From NCBI GenBank assembly GCA_028278955.1, contig JAPYOC010000165.1:1-39812 (forward strand): a DNA stretch of 39,812 nucleotides. Reading direction: 5' to 3'. This document shows, in pieces, positions 8,711 through 16,968 of the stretch. Below the pieces are notes generated by a model. That model had not been told where the DNA came from, did not search any database, and was given only the letters and a program-made list of their open reading frames with translations. Positions within the stretch are counted from its first letter, which is position 1. Every line of letters begins with the position of its first letter. The stretch comes from Candidatus Poriferisocius aerobius (GTDB lineage Bacteria > Actinomycetota > Acidimicrobiia > Acidimicrobiales > Bin134). Both the position numbers and the translations under genes were made by a program.

Positions 8711-9337
8711 GTGCGGACTTGGTCTCGGATTCGGGGTAATCGCGAAGCGCAGGCGTTGCGCGGATCTCGGGTGGAGCTGCGGCCGCTTACCGAGGGTGAC
8801 TTCGCCGAGTGGCGGGCGGTGCGCCGGGCCAACCGGGAATGGCTGGCTCCGTGGGAGCCCACCCCGCCTAGCACCGGGCCCGACGTGGTGGAAGACCGCT
8901 TGGCTTTCGCCGCCCGGTGCAGCGCCCGCGCCCGAGAGCGCCAGATGGATGCGGGCTATGGGTTCGGGGTATTCGCCGAGGGCTCCCTGGTGGGGGAGAT
9001 GAACCTGTCGGGGGTGCAGCGGGGTCCGTTCCAGAGTGTCCATGTGGGGTATTGGATCGACCGCCGCCACGCCGGCCGGGAGTATGCCCCCGAGGCCTTG
9101 GTCGTGGTACTGGACCATGCTTTTGAGGTCTTGGGCCTGCATCGGGTGCAGATCAACATCATCCCCCGCAATCAGGCCAGCCGCCGGGTGGTGGAGAAGC
9201 TGGGGATCCGCGAAGAGGGGACCGCTCGGCGCTATCTGGAGATCAACGGCCGTTGGGAGGACCATGTTCGCTACGCCATCACTGCAGAGGAGTGGGAAGA
9301 GCGGGGGCCGGAGCTGGTGGCCGGCTGGATGAGCTAG
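8711..9337 (+). CDS. GNAT N-acetyltransferase, RimJ/RimL-like
   Basis: This protein of about 208 residues has the GNAT fold of ribosomal-protein or small-molecule acetyltransferases: VELRPLTEGDFAEWRAVRRAN at the N-terminus, VGYWIDRRHAGREYAPEALVVVLDHAF (acetyl-CoA loop region), HRVQINIIPRNQASRRVVEKLGIREEGTARRY near the C-terminus. That pattern is typical of RimJ-type enzymes acting on protein N-termini. I prefer GTG 8711 over TTG 8702 because a TAGGTT box at 8697-8702 would make 8711 a near-leaderless start and 8702 lies inside that box. The 3' end overlaps the convergent gene by 59 bp. Confidence 0.85.
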   Translation: MRTWSRIRGNREAQALRGSRVELRPLTEGDFAEWRAVRRANREWLAPWEPTPPSTGPDVVEDRLAFAARCSARARERQMDAGYGFGVFAEGSLVGEMNLSGVQRGPFQSVHVGYWIDRRHAGREYAPEALVVVLDHAFEVLGLHRVQINIIPRNQASRRVVEKLGIREEGTARRYLEINGRWEDHVRYAITAEEWEERGPELVAGWMS

Positions 9338-10088
9338 AGGTGCTGATGGCCTCCTTGAGGGCGGCCACCCGCTCTTTGAACTCGGGTTGGCCCATCGACC
9401 ACGCCTGCGGACCAACTTCGCGGGCTACCGCCGCTGCACTGTCGGTGACCGCTCCCATGTCGAGGATGGTCTGCTTCATGGCCTTGGTGAGTTCTCGGGG
9501 GACGCGAGCGGGACGGTGAGCCATGCGGCGGGCCTCGTCCAGAAGCGCATCGTCGTCCACGCATTTCCAGGCCAGCCCGATCTCCGCGGCTCGCGGCCCA
9601 TCGATGCGCTCGCCGAACACCACCATGGCCATGGCCGTCTGGCGGTCGCAGACCGCGCGCAGCCGCCAGGTGTGGCCACCGCCGGGGTGGATGGCGATCT
9701 GGAGGAATCGGCTCTCGAAGGCGGCCTGGCTTCCGGCCAAGATCACGTCGCAGGCCAGGGCGAAGTTCATTCCCGCTCCCACCGCGGCACCGTTCACCGC
9801 GGCCACCGTGGGCAGCGGAGTGTGGGCGACCCGCAAAAATCCGGCGTAAATGGCGGCCAGGCTCGTGGGGTCGTTCGCAGCCAGCAGATCGTCCAAGTTG
9901 GCGCCCGCTGAGAACGCCGGGGGCGCGCCGGTGAGCACCACCGCCCCCACCGACTCATCGGCCTCCAAGCGGTCGAAAGCGGCATCGAGCTCCCGGTTCA
10001 TTTCCAGGCTGACCGCGTTGCGGACCTCGGGGCAGTTGAGGGTCACGGTGGCGACGCCGTCTTCGATGTCGATGAGCACAAGAGCCAT
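9279..10088 (-). CDS. Enoyl-CoA hydratase/isomerase-fold protein, catalytic glutamates absent
   Basis: This 269-residue crotonase-fold protein has the oxyanion-hole segments FSAGANLDDL and NGAAVGAGMNFALACD. Aligned by eye with classical enoyl-CoA hydratase, the first catalytic Glu (in GQPEI) is Phe here (ESRFLQIAIHPGGG) and the second (in AMEMVLTG) is Ala (AMAMVVFG). Simple hydratase chemistry is therefore unlikely; CoA-thioester binding or another crotonase reaction is possible. A Ser/Pro-rich tail of about 25 residues ends the protein. ATG 10088 lies six bases after a TATCCT box, suggesting a leaderless mRNA. It is divergent from the MFS gene and converges on the acetyltransferase. Confidence 0.85.
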   Translation of the reverse strand: MALVLIDIEDGVATVTLNCPEVRNAVSLEMNRELDAAFDRLEADESVGAVVLTGAPPAFSAGANLDDLLAANDPTSLAAIYAGFLRVAHTPLPTVAAVNGAAVGAGMNFALACDVILAGSQAAFESRFLQIAIHPGGGHTWRLRAVCDRQTAMAMVVFGERIDGPRAAEIGLAWKCVDDDALLDEARRMAHRPARVPRELTKAMKQTILDMGAVTDSAAAVAREVGPQAWSMGQPEFKERVAALKEAISTSSSSSRPPAPAPALPTPLQ

Positions 10089-10094
10089 GCCTCG

Positions 10095-10135
10095 AGGATA
10101 GGGGCGGGGAAGAATAGGGGTGAAACGGTTAGGTT
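10095..10135. promoter_or_regulatory. Divergent leaderless promoter pair
   Basis: The 53-bp gap between the crotonase gene and the MFS gene holds two outward-facing -10-like boxes. TATCCT on the minus strand (10100-10095) lies six bases before ATG 10088. TAGGTT on the plus strand (10130-10135) lies six bases before GTG 10142. No convincing -35 hexamers are seen. The upstream regions of the two promoters overlap completely, so the genes probably share or compete for polymerase and regulators. Confidence 0.55.
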
Positions 10136-10141
10136 GGCGCA

Positions 10142-11374
10142 GTGGCCGAGTTCCGGCAGCCCCGACGAGCCAGCCGGGCGCTTTCCTATCGCAACTACCG
10201 CCTGTTCCTCTCCGGCGCCATCGTGTCCAACTCCGGGGTATGGGTTCAGATGATCGCGCTCGCCTTCGTGATCAATGAACTGACCGATAGCGGTACCTGG
10301 GTGGGTTTGGCTGCGATGATGCAGACGCTGCCCGCAGTGGGTCTGGGAATGGTGGGAGGGGCGTTGGCTGACAGGTTCCCCCGGCGGGTCATGCTGATAG
10401 TCACCAACTCGGCCCAATCGCTGATTGCGCTGGGGTTCGCGGCCATGTGGGCCGGCGGGGTGGACCGGCCGTTGGCCTACGTTGCCCTCGCGGTGGTGAA
10501 CGGGTGCGTCAACGGTGTGCAGCTTCCGGCCTGGCAGGCCTTCGTCAGCGACCTGGTGCCCCGCAGGGCATTGCTGAATGCGGTCACTTTGAACTCGGCC
10601 CAGTTCAACGCCTCACGAGCCGTCGGCCCCGCAGTCGGTGGCTTGGTGCTGGCATTCGGCGGACCGGGGTGGTCGTTCTTGGTCAACTCCTTGACCTATG
10701 CGCCGGCGGTGCTGGCCTTGGCGCTGATCCGGGTGCCCCACCCGGCGCCGGCCGACGGTCGCCGTCCCAACTTGTTCAAAGACACTGCTGCCGCGGTGCG
10801 CTACGCGACGGCCCACGCCGGCATCCGAGGGGCCGTTCTGATTGCCGGGGTCATCGCCTTTTTCGGGCAGCCCATCATCCACTTGGTGGTGATCTTCGCC
10901 GAGGACGTCTTCCGCGTCGGCGAATTCAGGTACGGCATGCTGGCCGCAGCCAGCGGCATCGGAGCAGTGCTGAACACCCCGTTCATCGCCGCGAAAGGCG
11001 GCCAGATCCCCCGCAGTCGCCTCGTGGGCCTGGCCTGGCCGGTGTACGGGCTGGCTTTGCTGGGCTTCGCTTTGTCTCCTCATTTCTGGGTGGCAGTGGT
11101 GGCGCTGGCGGTTCTGGGCGCGTCGCACATCGCCACCGCGTCTTCGCTCAATACCGTCATACAGCTCCAGGTGGAAGAAGCGCTTCGAGCCAAAGTGCTG
11201 GCGCTGTACCTGATGACGTTGCTCGCGGGCCTGCCTCTGGGCGCCCAGCTCCAGGGCGCCTTGGCCGATTTGATAGGGCCCCGCGTCGCCGTGGGCGGGG
11301 CCGGGGTTCTCCTAGCTGCCACTGCCTTCTGGTGGGTGGTCACCGGCCGCACCAAGGCCCTTGATCTGCGCTGA
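10142..11374 (+). CDS. MFS transporter, probable exporter (MFS_3 type)
   Basis: This 410-residue protein has about 12 hydrophobic segments. It begins with RASRALSYRNYRLFLSGAIVSNSGVWVQMIAL, the typical start of the MFS_3/enterobactin-exporter-like group, followed by loop motif GGALADRFPRRVMLI and VTLNSAQFNASRAVGPAVGGLVL. These proteins are proton-driven efflux pumps for drugs, siderophores or metabolites; the substrate here is unknown. GTG 10142 is six bases after a TAGGTT box, consistent with a leaderless transcript. It shares a very short upstream region with the divergent crotonase gene. Confidence 0.9.
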   Translation: MAEFRQPRRASRALSYRNYRLFLSGAIVSNSGVWVQMIALAFVINELTDSGTWVGLAAMMQTLPAVGLGMVGGALADRFPRRVMLIVTNSAQSLIALGFAAMWAGGVDRPLAYVALAVVNGCVNGVQLPAWQAFVSDLVPRRALLNAVTLNSAQFNASRAVGPAVGGLVLAFGGPGWSFLVNSLTYAPAVLALALIRVPHPAPADGRRPNLFKDTAAAVRYATAHAGIRGAVLIAGVIAFFGQPIIHLVVIFAEDVFRVGEFRYGMLAAASGIGAVLNTPFIAAKGGQIPRSRLVGLAWPVYGLALLGFALSPHFWVAVVALAVLGASHIATASSLNTVIQLQVEEALRAKVLALYLMTLLAGLPLGAQLQGALADLIGPRVAVGGAGVLLAATAFWWVVTGRTKALDLR

Positions 11375-11398
11375 GCGGGAAACTGTCACTCCCTCTGG

Positions 11399-11404
11399 GA
11401 TACT
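11399..11404 (+). promoter_or_regulatory. Candidate -10 box, leaderless start
   Basis: GATACT ends exactly six bases before ATG 11411, the same spacing seen at several other transcription-unit starts in this window. No clear -35 or ribosome site is visible. Confidence 0.4.
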
Positions 11405-11410
11405 GGGATC

Positions 11411-11821
11411 ATGAAGGAAATCAGGCAGACCGAAATCAAGCAGACCGAAGCACACACGTCCCCGCCGATGCGGGTGGTTCACGGTGAAAATAGCACGCTG
11501 GACAACAGCACGGGTCGATGCTTGGCGTTCGCCGAGGCGGCCCGGCAGCTGAGGGCGGCAGCAGGCGACCAAAGCCTGGTTGCGCCCAGCTTCCGCAGCC
11601 CGCCCCGAGAAGTTGGCCGCCGCCGCTCGCTGGCCCGCCATCAAGACGGCTCGGTCACGGTAGCGGTCATGATCCGCAGCCGCGTGTGGGAGGCAGTGTT
11701 GGCCGACATGGTCGAGGGCGTGATAGCGGCCAATCGGTTGGAAGGCGTCGACGCCGAAGCCCTGCGCGACCAACTGTGGGAAGCGCTGAAGGGAGAGTAC
11801 GCCCGGCGGGAGGCGGCCTGA
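11411..11821 (+). CDS. Unrecognised small protein
   Basis: I do not recognise this 136-residue protein. The N-terminal half (1-75) is polar and probably disordered. The C-terminal half looks folded: SLARHQDGSVTVAVMIRSRVWEAVLADM reads as a beta strand running into a helix, then EGVIAANRLEGVDAEALRDQLWEALKGEYARR as two amphipathic helices. Codon use and G+C match the neighbours, and a GATACT box six bases before the ATG supports expression. It lies alone between the MFS exporter and methylmalonyl-CoA epimerase; no operon link is evident. Confidence 0.65.
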   Translation: MKEIRQTEIKQTEAHTSPPMRVVHGENSTLDNSTGRCLAFAEAARQLRAAAGDQSLVAPSFRSPPREVGRRRSLARHQDGSVTVAVMIRSRVWEAVLADMVEGVIAANRLEGVDAEALRDQLWEALKGEYARREAA

Positions 11822-11861
11822 TCCGTGCGGTAAACCTTCTATTGGCCAGCAGGGGTTGGCC

Positions 11862-11867
11862 TACAAT
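11862..11867 (+). promoter_or_regulatory. Candidate -10 box of the epimerase gene
   Basis: TACAAT lies nine bases before ATG 11877, so transcription would begin only a few bases before the start codon. No ribosome site is visible, which agrees with leaderless translation. Confidence 0.5.
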
Positions 11868-11876
11868 GGCCCGATT

Positions 11877-12278
11877 ATGATTCTCACCGAAATTGATCAC
11901 GTCGCCATCGCCGTCCACGACTTGGAGCAGGCCATCTCGTTCTATCAGAGGGCGTTTGACGCCTCGGTTGTGCATCGAGAAGTCGTGGAGGGCGACGGCG
12001 TGGAGGAGGCTCTCATCAAGGTAGCCGACTCCTATGTGCAGCTCACCGCGGCTACCCGCGAGGATTCGCCCATCGCCAAGTTTCTGGCCAAGCGGGGCGA
12101 GGGCCTCCACCACGTCGGCTACCGAGTGGATGACTGCGCGGCGGCTCTCGAGTCAATGGTCGCAGCGGGTGCCGTTGCCATCGATGCCGAGCCCCGTCCC
12201 GGTTCCCGGGGAACCACCGTTGCCTTCATCCATCCCAAAGGCGCCCTCGGCACCCTCATCGAGCTGGTGCAGGAATAG
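11877..12278 (+). CDS. mce: Methylmalonyl-CoA epimerase
   Basis: This 133-residue VOC-fold protein interconverts (2R)- and (2S)-methylmalonyl-CoA between propionyl-CoA carboxylase and methylmalonyl-CoA mutase. Expected metal ligands are present: His8 (IDHVAIAV), Gln55 (YVQLTA), one of His78/His79 (GLHHVGYRVDD) and the glutamate of the C-terminal LIELVQE. The GRGTTVAFIHPK-like segment is typical of the enzyme. The start at 11877 gives the standard N-terminus; an in-frame start at 11856 lies before the promoter-like TACAAT box. The mutase genes are not in the window. Confidence 0.92.
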   Translation: MILTEIDHVAIAVHDLEQAISFYQRAFDASVVHREVVEGDGVEEALIKVADSYVQLTAATREDSPIAKFLAKRGEGLHHVGYRVDDCAAALESMVAAGAVAIDAEPRPGSRGTTVAFIHPKGALGTLIELVQE

Positions 12279-12353
12279 TTGGGCCCGCGCTCCATCCCGC
12301 CGGCGCTGAACGTGTCCGGTAGCAGGTGAAACAGGCTGGAGGAGGATCAACTC

Positions 12354-12836
12354 ATGATCACCGGGATGAACCATGCAGTGCTGTATGTGCGGGATTCCCG
12401 TCGCCAGCAGCGGTTCTATGCCGATGTGCTGGGGTTCGAGACCATCATCGAGGAGCCGGGTCGATTCGTGTTCATGCGGGCCCCGGCTTCGGAGAACCAC
12501 CACGACATCGCCTTCTTCTCCATCGGCGACGGCGCCGAGTCGTCGTCGGCCGGCCGAGGGTCGGTGGGGATGTACCACATCGCCTGGGAGGTGACCACCC
12601 TGGAGGAGCTGGTTGCCGTCCGCCAGCGGCTGGAGGAAGCAGGCGCCCTCTACGGTGAGAGCGACCATGGGGCCAACAAGAGCTTGTACGCCAAAGACCC
12701 CGACGGCTTGGAGTTCGAGGTCATGTGGCTGGTTCCGGCCGAGTACTGGGGCGATGAGGAGAACCAGGCCATCATCCGCCCCCTCGATCTGGCCCGAGAG
12801 CAGCAGCGCTTCGCCGCCTTGGCCGAACACCACTAG
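12354..12836 (+). CDS. VOC-family (glyoxalase/extradiol dioxygenase-like) protein
   Basis: This 160-residue vicinal-oxygen-chelate protein resembles catechol 2,3-dioxygenase and glyoxalase. Likely metal ligands are the His in MNHAVLYVRD, the His in GMYHIAWEV and the Glu in DPDGLEFEVMW. A long C-terminal helix (YWGDEENQAIIRPLDLAREQQRF) follows the fold. GGAGGAGG ten to fourteen bases upstream is a strong ribosome site. It stands at the head of the cupin-hydantoinase-ligase-oxygenase gene run, so a ring-cleavage or related step is conceivable; one domain set alone does not establish the reaction. Confidence 0.88.
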   Translation: MITGMNHAVLYVRDSRRQQRFYADVLGFETIIEEPGRFVFMRAPASENHHDIAFFSIGDGAESSSAGRGSVGMYHIAWEVTTLEELVAVRQRLEEAGALYGESDHGANKSLYAKDPDGLEFEVMWLVPAEYWGDEENQAIIRPLDLAREQQRFAALAEHH

Positions 12837-12855
12837 AAAGATCGATTCCACGGCC

Positions 12856-13239
12856 ATGAACCTCGCCAACCGGTACTGCTACTTCTACGACGACGACTTG
12901 TTCGTCGGCACCGACCGGGAGGGGTTCCGGCGCCGGGTCATCACTGGCGACGGGCTCCAGCTCTGCTTCTGGCGTATCGCGGGGGGTGCCACCGGGTCGT
13001 TCCTGCACCGCCATGAACACCACGAGCAGCTCGGCATCGTCGTGCGGGGCAAGCTCGACTTCCGCATCAACGACGACTCCGAAAGCGAGGAGCGGGTGGT
13101 GCTGGGCGCGGGCGAGGCCTATATCGCGCCCAAAGGAGTGTGGCACGGCGACTCGGTTTTCATCGGCGATGACGAGTACGGAGAGTGCTGGATCCTCGAC
13201 GTGTTCGCCCCGCCCCGCGACGACCTGCTGGCCTGCTGA
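12856..13239 (+). CDS. Cupin-domain protein
   Basis: This 127-residue single-domain cupin has motif 1 as GSFLHRHEHHEQLGIVVRGKLDF and motif 2 as AGEAYIAPKGVWHGDSVF. It therefore probably binds one metal ion through the histidines of the HRHEHHE stretch and a His in motif 2. Such small cupins range from dioxygenases and isomerases to non-enzymatic binders. ATG 12856 is 17 bp after the VOC stop and the hydantoinase A gene begins 43 bp after its stop, suggesting co-transcription. The function is not decidable from sequence. Confidence 0.85.
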   Translation: MNLANRYCYFYDDDLFVGTDREGFRRRVITGDGLQLCFWRIAGGATGSFLHRHEHHEQLGIVVRGKLDFRINDDSESEERVVLGAGEAYIAPKGVWHGDSVFIGDDEYGECWILDVFAPPRDDLLAC

Positions 13240-13282
13240 GCGATGCCCCATTCCCGCTCCCCGATGGCCGAGGGCTAGCCCC

Positions 13283-15376
13283 ATGGCAGATTGGCGCCTC
13301 GCCGTCGACATCGGGGGCACGTTCACCGACGCGGTGCTGTTGGATGCGGCCACCGGCGCCGTCACGGTCGACAAGGCCCTCACCACCCCGGCAGCGCCCC
13401 TCGAGGGAGTACAGCATGCGGTGGGTCAGCTTCTGAGCCGGGCCGGAGTGGCTCCCGGTGAGATCACCGCTCCCATCGTCCACGCCACCACCCTCATCAC
13501 CAACGCGCTCATCGAGAACAAGACCGGGCGGGCTGCTTTGGTCACCACCACCGGCTTCGGCGACACCCTTCTGATCCGCGACGAGCACCGCTACGACATG
13601 TACGACCTCCAGATCGAGTTCCCCGATCCGCCGATCAGCCGGGAGCTGACTTTTGAGATCGAAGAGCGAACTGCGGCCACCGGAGAGGTGCTGATGGCGC
13701 CCTCGGCGGCCGGCATGACCGCGCTCACGCAAGAGTTAGAGGCAGCCCAGGCCGAGTCGGTGGCGGTGTGCCTGCTCAACTCCTATGTGAACCCGGCCAA
13801 CGAGCGACTGTTGGCCGACGATCTGCGCCGGGAGTTGGGGGTGCCGGTATGCGCCTCGGCCGACATCTCGCCGCAGATTCGGGAGTACCCCCGCATGATC
13901 ACCGCGGCCTGCAACGCAGCCACCATGCCGATCATCGGGCCATACTTGGAAGAGCTTCAGAAATGGCTGTCGGCCGAGGGGTTCGGCGGGTCGGTGCTGA
14001 TGATGCTGTCCAATGGAGGCGTGGTGTCGGCTGACGACGCTGCAGCCGCTCCTATAAGGCTGGTGGAGTCGGGGCCTGCGGCCGGCGCGCTGGCCGCCCG
14101 GTGGTTCGCCCGGCGCATGGGGGAGGACCGGCTGCTGGCCTTCGACATGGGCGGCACCACCGCGAAGGCAACCCTGGTGGAAGACGGCGAGCCAGCGCTG
14201 ACCACCACGTTCGAGGTGGCCCGGCGGTACCGGTTCAAGAAGGGATCGGGCTTCCCGGTGTCGGTGCCCTCGGTGGACTTGGTGGAGATCGGCGCAGGGG
14301 GCGGGAGCTTGGCCCACCTCGACCAGTTCGGCCTGCTCAAAGTGGGGCCCGAGTCGTCGGGGGCCGATCCCGGCCCGGCGTGCTACCGCCAAGGGGGAAA
14401 GCAGGCCGCGGTGACCGACGCTGACGTGGTGCTCGGGCTGTTGGATCCCGACGCCTTTCTGGGCGGTGACATGCCCTTGGACGCCGCCCTTGCCCTGTCT
14501 GCGGTCGAGCCCCTAGCCGACGGGCTCGGCTTGTCGGCCATCGACACTGCGGCGGGGATGTACGAGGTGGTCAGCCAGAACATGGCCGCAGCCGCCCGCA
14601 TGCATGCGGTGGAGCGGGGAGTGGATCTGCGGGGGGTGACGGTGCTGGCCTTCGGCGGGGCCGGACCGCCCCATGCCTGCCGGGTGGCGGAGCTTTTGGA
14701 CTCCGATAGGGTCGTGTTCCCGGTACACGCCAGCGTGTTGTCGGCCTTTGGAACCCTCGTGTCGCCGGTGCGCATCGATCTGGCCCGCTCCATGCCGGTG
14801 AAGCTGGCCGAGGTGGCGGCCGATGACCGCGACCGCCTCCTCGACGAGCTGAGGGCCGACGGTCGAAGAGTGCTGCTCAGCGCAGGCGTGCCCACCACCG
14901 ACATAGGCTTTCGCTATGGCATCGACGCCCGGTACGCCGGTCAGGGAAACGAGATCACCATCTGGCTGGGCGAAGGAGATGCCTGGACCGCAACCAACGA
15001 AGAGGTGGCCGCCGCGTTCGAAGCCGAGTACCGCCGCATCTACGGCATGACCATCGATGATGTGGCAATCGAGGCGGTCACCTGGCGACTTTCGGCTCGC
15101 GCCGATCCCGCTGAGGTCGCCGCGGTTTATTCCGGGCCGCCGCCGGCAGCATCGGCTGGATCACCCCAGCCGGCATCAGCTCGCACTGCGGTGTTCGGAC
15201 GGGAGCAGGACGCCATGGATGTCCCCGTCTATCGCCGGGCCGACCTGGCCATCGGCACCTCTTTTGCCGGTCCGGCGCTGGTGGAAGAACGGGAGACGAC
15301 TTCGGTCATCCGTCCCGGATGGAACGTGACGATTGCCGAAGACGCCAGCCTCGTTGCTGTAGCGGGGGAGAAATGA
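13283..15376 (+). CDS. hyuA: Hydantoinase/oxoprolinase family subunit A
   Basis: This 697-residue protein is the ATP-dependent A subunit of the N-methylhydantoinase/5-oxoprolinase/acetone carboxylase family. It opens with ADWRLAVDIGGTFTDAVLLD, the actin-fold phosphate loop. Further conserved blocks are HATTLITNALIENKTGRAALVTTTGFGD, LSNGGVVSADDAAAAPIRLVESGPAAGALAA, FDMGGTTAKATLVEDG, EIGAGGGSLAHLD and FGGAGPPHACRVAELL. The family activates an amide, lactam or ketone by phosphorylation and works with a B subunit, which follows with an ATGA overlap. ATG 13283 is chosen from the family N-terminus. The substrate could be a lactam, hydantoin or ketone. Confidence 0.93.
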   Translation: MADWRLAVDIGGTFTDAVLLDAATGAVTVDKALTTPAAPLEGVQHAVGQLLSRAGVAPGEITAPIVHATTLITNALIENKTGRAALVTTTGFGDTLLIRDEHRYDMYDLQIEFPDPPISRELTFEIEERTAATGEVLMAPSAAGMTALTQELEAAQAESVAVCLLNSYVNPANERLLADDLRRELGVPVCASADISPQIREYPRMITAACNAATMPIIGPYLEELQKWLSAEGFGGSVLMMLSNGGVVSADDAAAAPIRLVESGPAAGALAARWFARRMGEDRLLAFDMGGTTAKATLVEDGEPALTTTFEVARRYRFKKGSGFPVSVPSVDLVEIGAGGGSLAHLDQFGLLKVGPESSGADPGPACYRQGGKQAAVTDADVVLGLLDPDAFLGGDMPLDAALALSAVEPLADGLGLSAIDTAAGMYEVVSQNMAAAARMHAVERGVDLRGVTVLAFGGAGPPHACRVAELLDSDRVVFPVHASVLSAFGTLVSPVRIDLARSMPVKLAEVAADDRDRLLDELRADGRRVLLSAGVPTTDIGFRYGIDARYAGQGNEITIWLGEGDAWTATNEEVAAAFEAEYRRIYGMTIDDVAIEAVTWRLSARADPAEVAAVYSGPPPAASAGSPQPASARTAVFGREQDAMDVPVYRRADLAIGTSFAGPALVEERETTSVIRPGWNVTIAEDASLVAVAGEK

Positions 15377-16968
15377 GCCCGCCCACCTACGACCCCATCC
15401 AGCTGGAGATCCTCTGGCAGTCGCTCATCTCGGTGGTGAACGAGCAGGCCCGGGCCCTTCAGCGAGCGGCATTCAGCCCTATCGTGCGCGAGGCCGGCGA
15501 CCTGGCCAACGCGGTGTTCGACAAGCGGGGCCGCATGGTGGCCCAGGCGGTGACCGGCACGCCCGGCCACATCAACTCCCTGGCCATCGGCGCGGCCAAC
15601 ATGCTGGAGGAGTTCCCCCCCGAATCCCTCGAGCCTGGAGATGTGCTGGTCACCAACGACCCCTATCTCACTGCGGGACAGCTGCTGGACGTGACCGTGC
15701 TGGTCCCCGTGTGGCGCACCCCGGCAGCCGGAAGCGGTCCCGTGCCCATCGCCTACTTCGGTTCCACCATCCATCACACCGATGTCGGCGGCTATGGCAT
15801 CGGCGCCGGGGCCCGGGACTGCTTTGAAGAGGGCCTGTGGATTCCCATCTGCAAGCTGATGGCGGCCGGGGAGCGCAATCAGGACGTGTGGAAGTTCATC
15901 TTGTCCAACGTGCGCCAGCCCGACCACATGGCCGGCGACCTGCACGCCCAGATGGCCTCAGGAGAGGTGGGCGCTCAGCGGCTCGCAGCCCTGTGCGACG
16001 CTTTCAACCTCGATGACATCGAGGAGCTGGCCGACGAGATCATCGACCGGTCTGAAGCAGCCACTCGGGCCAGCATCTCCGAGCTGCCCGCTGGCGAGTA
16101 CCGGGCCGACGCAGTGTTGGATCTGGCCGACGGCAGCCGAATCGACATCGTGTGCTCCCTGCGGGTAGACCCCGACGCCGGAGAGATATTCGTCGACTAC
16201 GCCGGCTCGTCAGAGGCCAGCCCATGGGGCATCAACGTGGTGCGCAACTACACACACGCCTATACCACCTTCACGGTGCGCTCAGTACTGAACCCTGAGA
16301 TTCCCAACAACCACGGCAGCCTGGCCCCGGTCAAAATGGCCGCCCCCGAGGGCTCCATCGTGAACGCCGTGTGTCCCCAGCCGGGCACGGCCCGCCACGT
16401 GGTCGGCATGTTCCTGCCCAACGCCCTGCTCAAAGCCCTGGCCCAGGTCAAGCCGGAGGAGTCCATGGCCGAGGGGGCAGGGGCGGTGTGGACCATGCAG
16501 GTGAGCGGCAACCACGACGACGGCACGCCGTTCATCACCGCCATGTTCACCTACGCCGGAGGGGTGGGCGCGCGGGCGTCCAAGCCGGGTTTGGACGCCT
16601 GCTCCTATCCCACCGGGGTCAGCGCAGTGCCCATCGAGGTGGTCGAGGCCTCCGCGCCGGTGCGCTTCACCCGCAAAGCGCTGCGCCCCGACTCGGAGGG
16701 CAGAGGAGCTCAGCCCGGCGGCAAGGGCCAGACCATCGAGTTCAGCGTGGACACCACCCGCCCCTGGCTGCTCAACGCGGTGACCAGCCGCCTTTCCGAC
16801 CCGCCGCAGGGCCTTTTCGGGGGTGAAGCCGGCCAGGCCGGCTCGTTCCGAGTCAACGGCGAGCCGGTCACCACCCAGAGCCGCATCACCCTCGACCCCG
16901 GCGATGTGGTGCGCCTTGATCTGCCCGGGGGCGGAGGCTACGGGCCCACCGATGCATCCAACGGCTGA
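15373..16968 (+). CDS. hyuB: Hydantoinase/oxoprolinase family subunit B
   Basis: This 531-residue B subunit partners HyuA. It has the family opening YDPIQLEILWQSLISVVNEQARALQRAAFSPIVREAGDLANAVFD, then GDVLVTNDPYLTAGQLLD, YFGSTIHHTDVGGYG, a glycine-rich PGGKGQTIEF segment and the terminal LDLPGGGGYG. These are full-length family features. Translation is coupled to hyuA by ATGA at 15373-15376. The stop lies 17 bp inside the following ligase gene, so hyuA, hyuB, ligase and Rieske oxygenase form one tightly coupled unit. Confidence 0.93.
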   Translation: MSPPTYDPIQLEILWQSLISVVNEQARALQRAAFSPIVREAGDLANAVFDKRGRMVAQAVTGTPGHINSLAIGAANMLEEFPPESLEPGDVLVTNDPYLTAGQLLDVTVLVPVWRTPAAGSGPVPIAYFGSTIHHTDVGGYGIGAGARDCFEEGLWIPICKLMAAGERNQDVWKFILSNVRQPDHMAGDLHAQMASGEVGAQRLAALCDAFNLDDIEELADEIIDRSEAATRASISELPAGEYRADAVLDLADGSRIDIVCSLRVDPDAGEIFVDYAGSSEASPWGINVVRNYTHAYTTFTVRSVLNPEIPNNHGSLAPVKMAAPEGSIVNAVCPQPGTARHVVGMFLPNALLKALAQVKPEESMAEGAGAVWTMQVSGNHDDGTPFITAMFTYAGGVGARASKPGLDACSYPTGVSAVPIEVVEASAPVRFTRKALRPDSEGRGAQPGGKGQTIEFSVDTTRPWLLNAVTSRLSDPPQGLFGGEAGQAGSFRVNGEPVTTQSRITLDPGDVVRLDLPGGGGYGPTDASNG

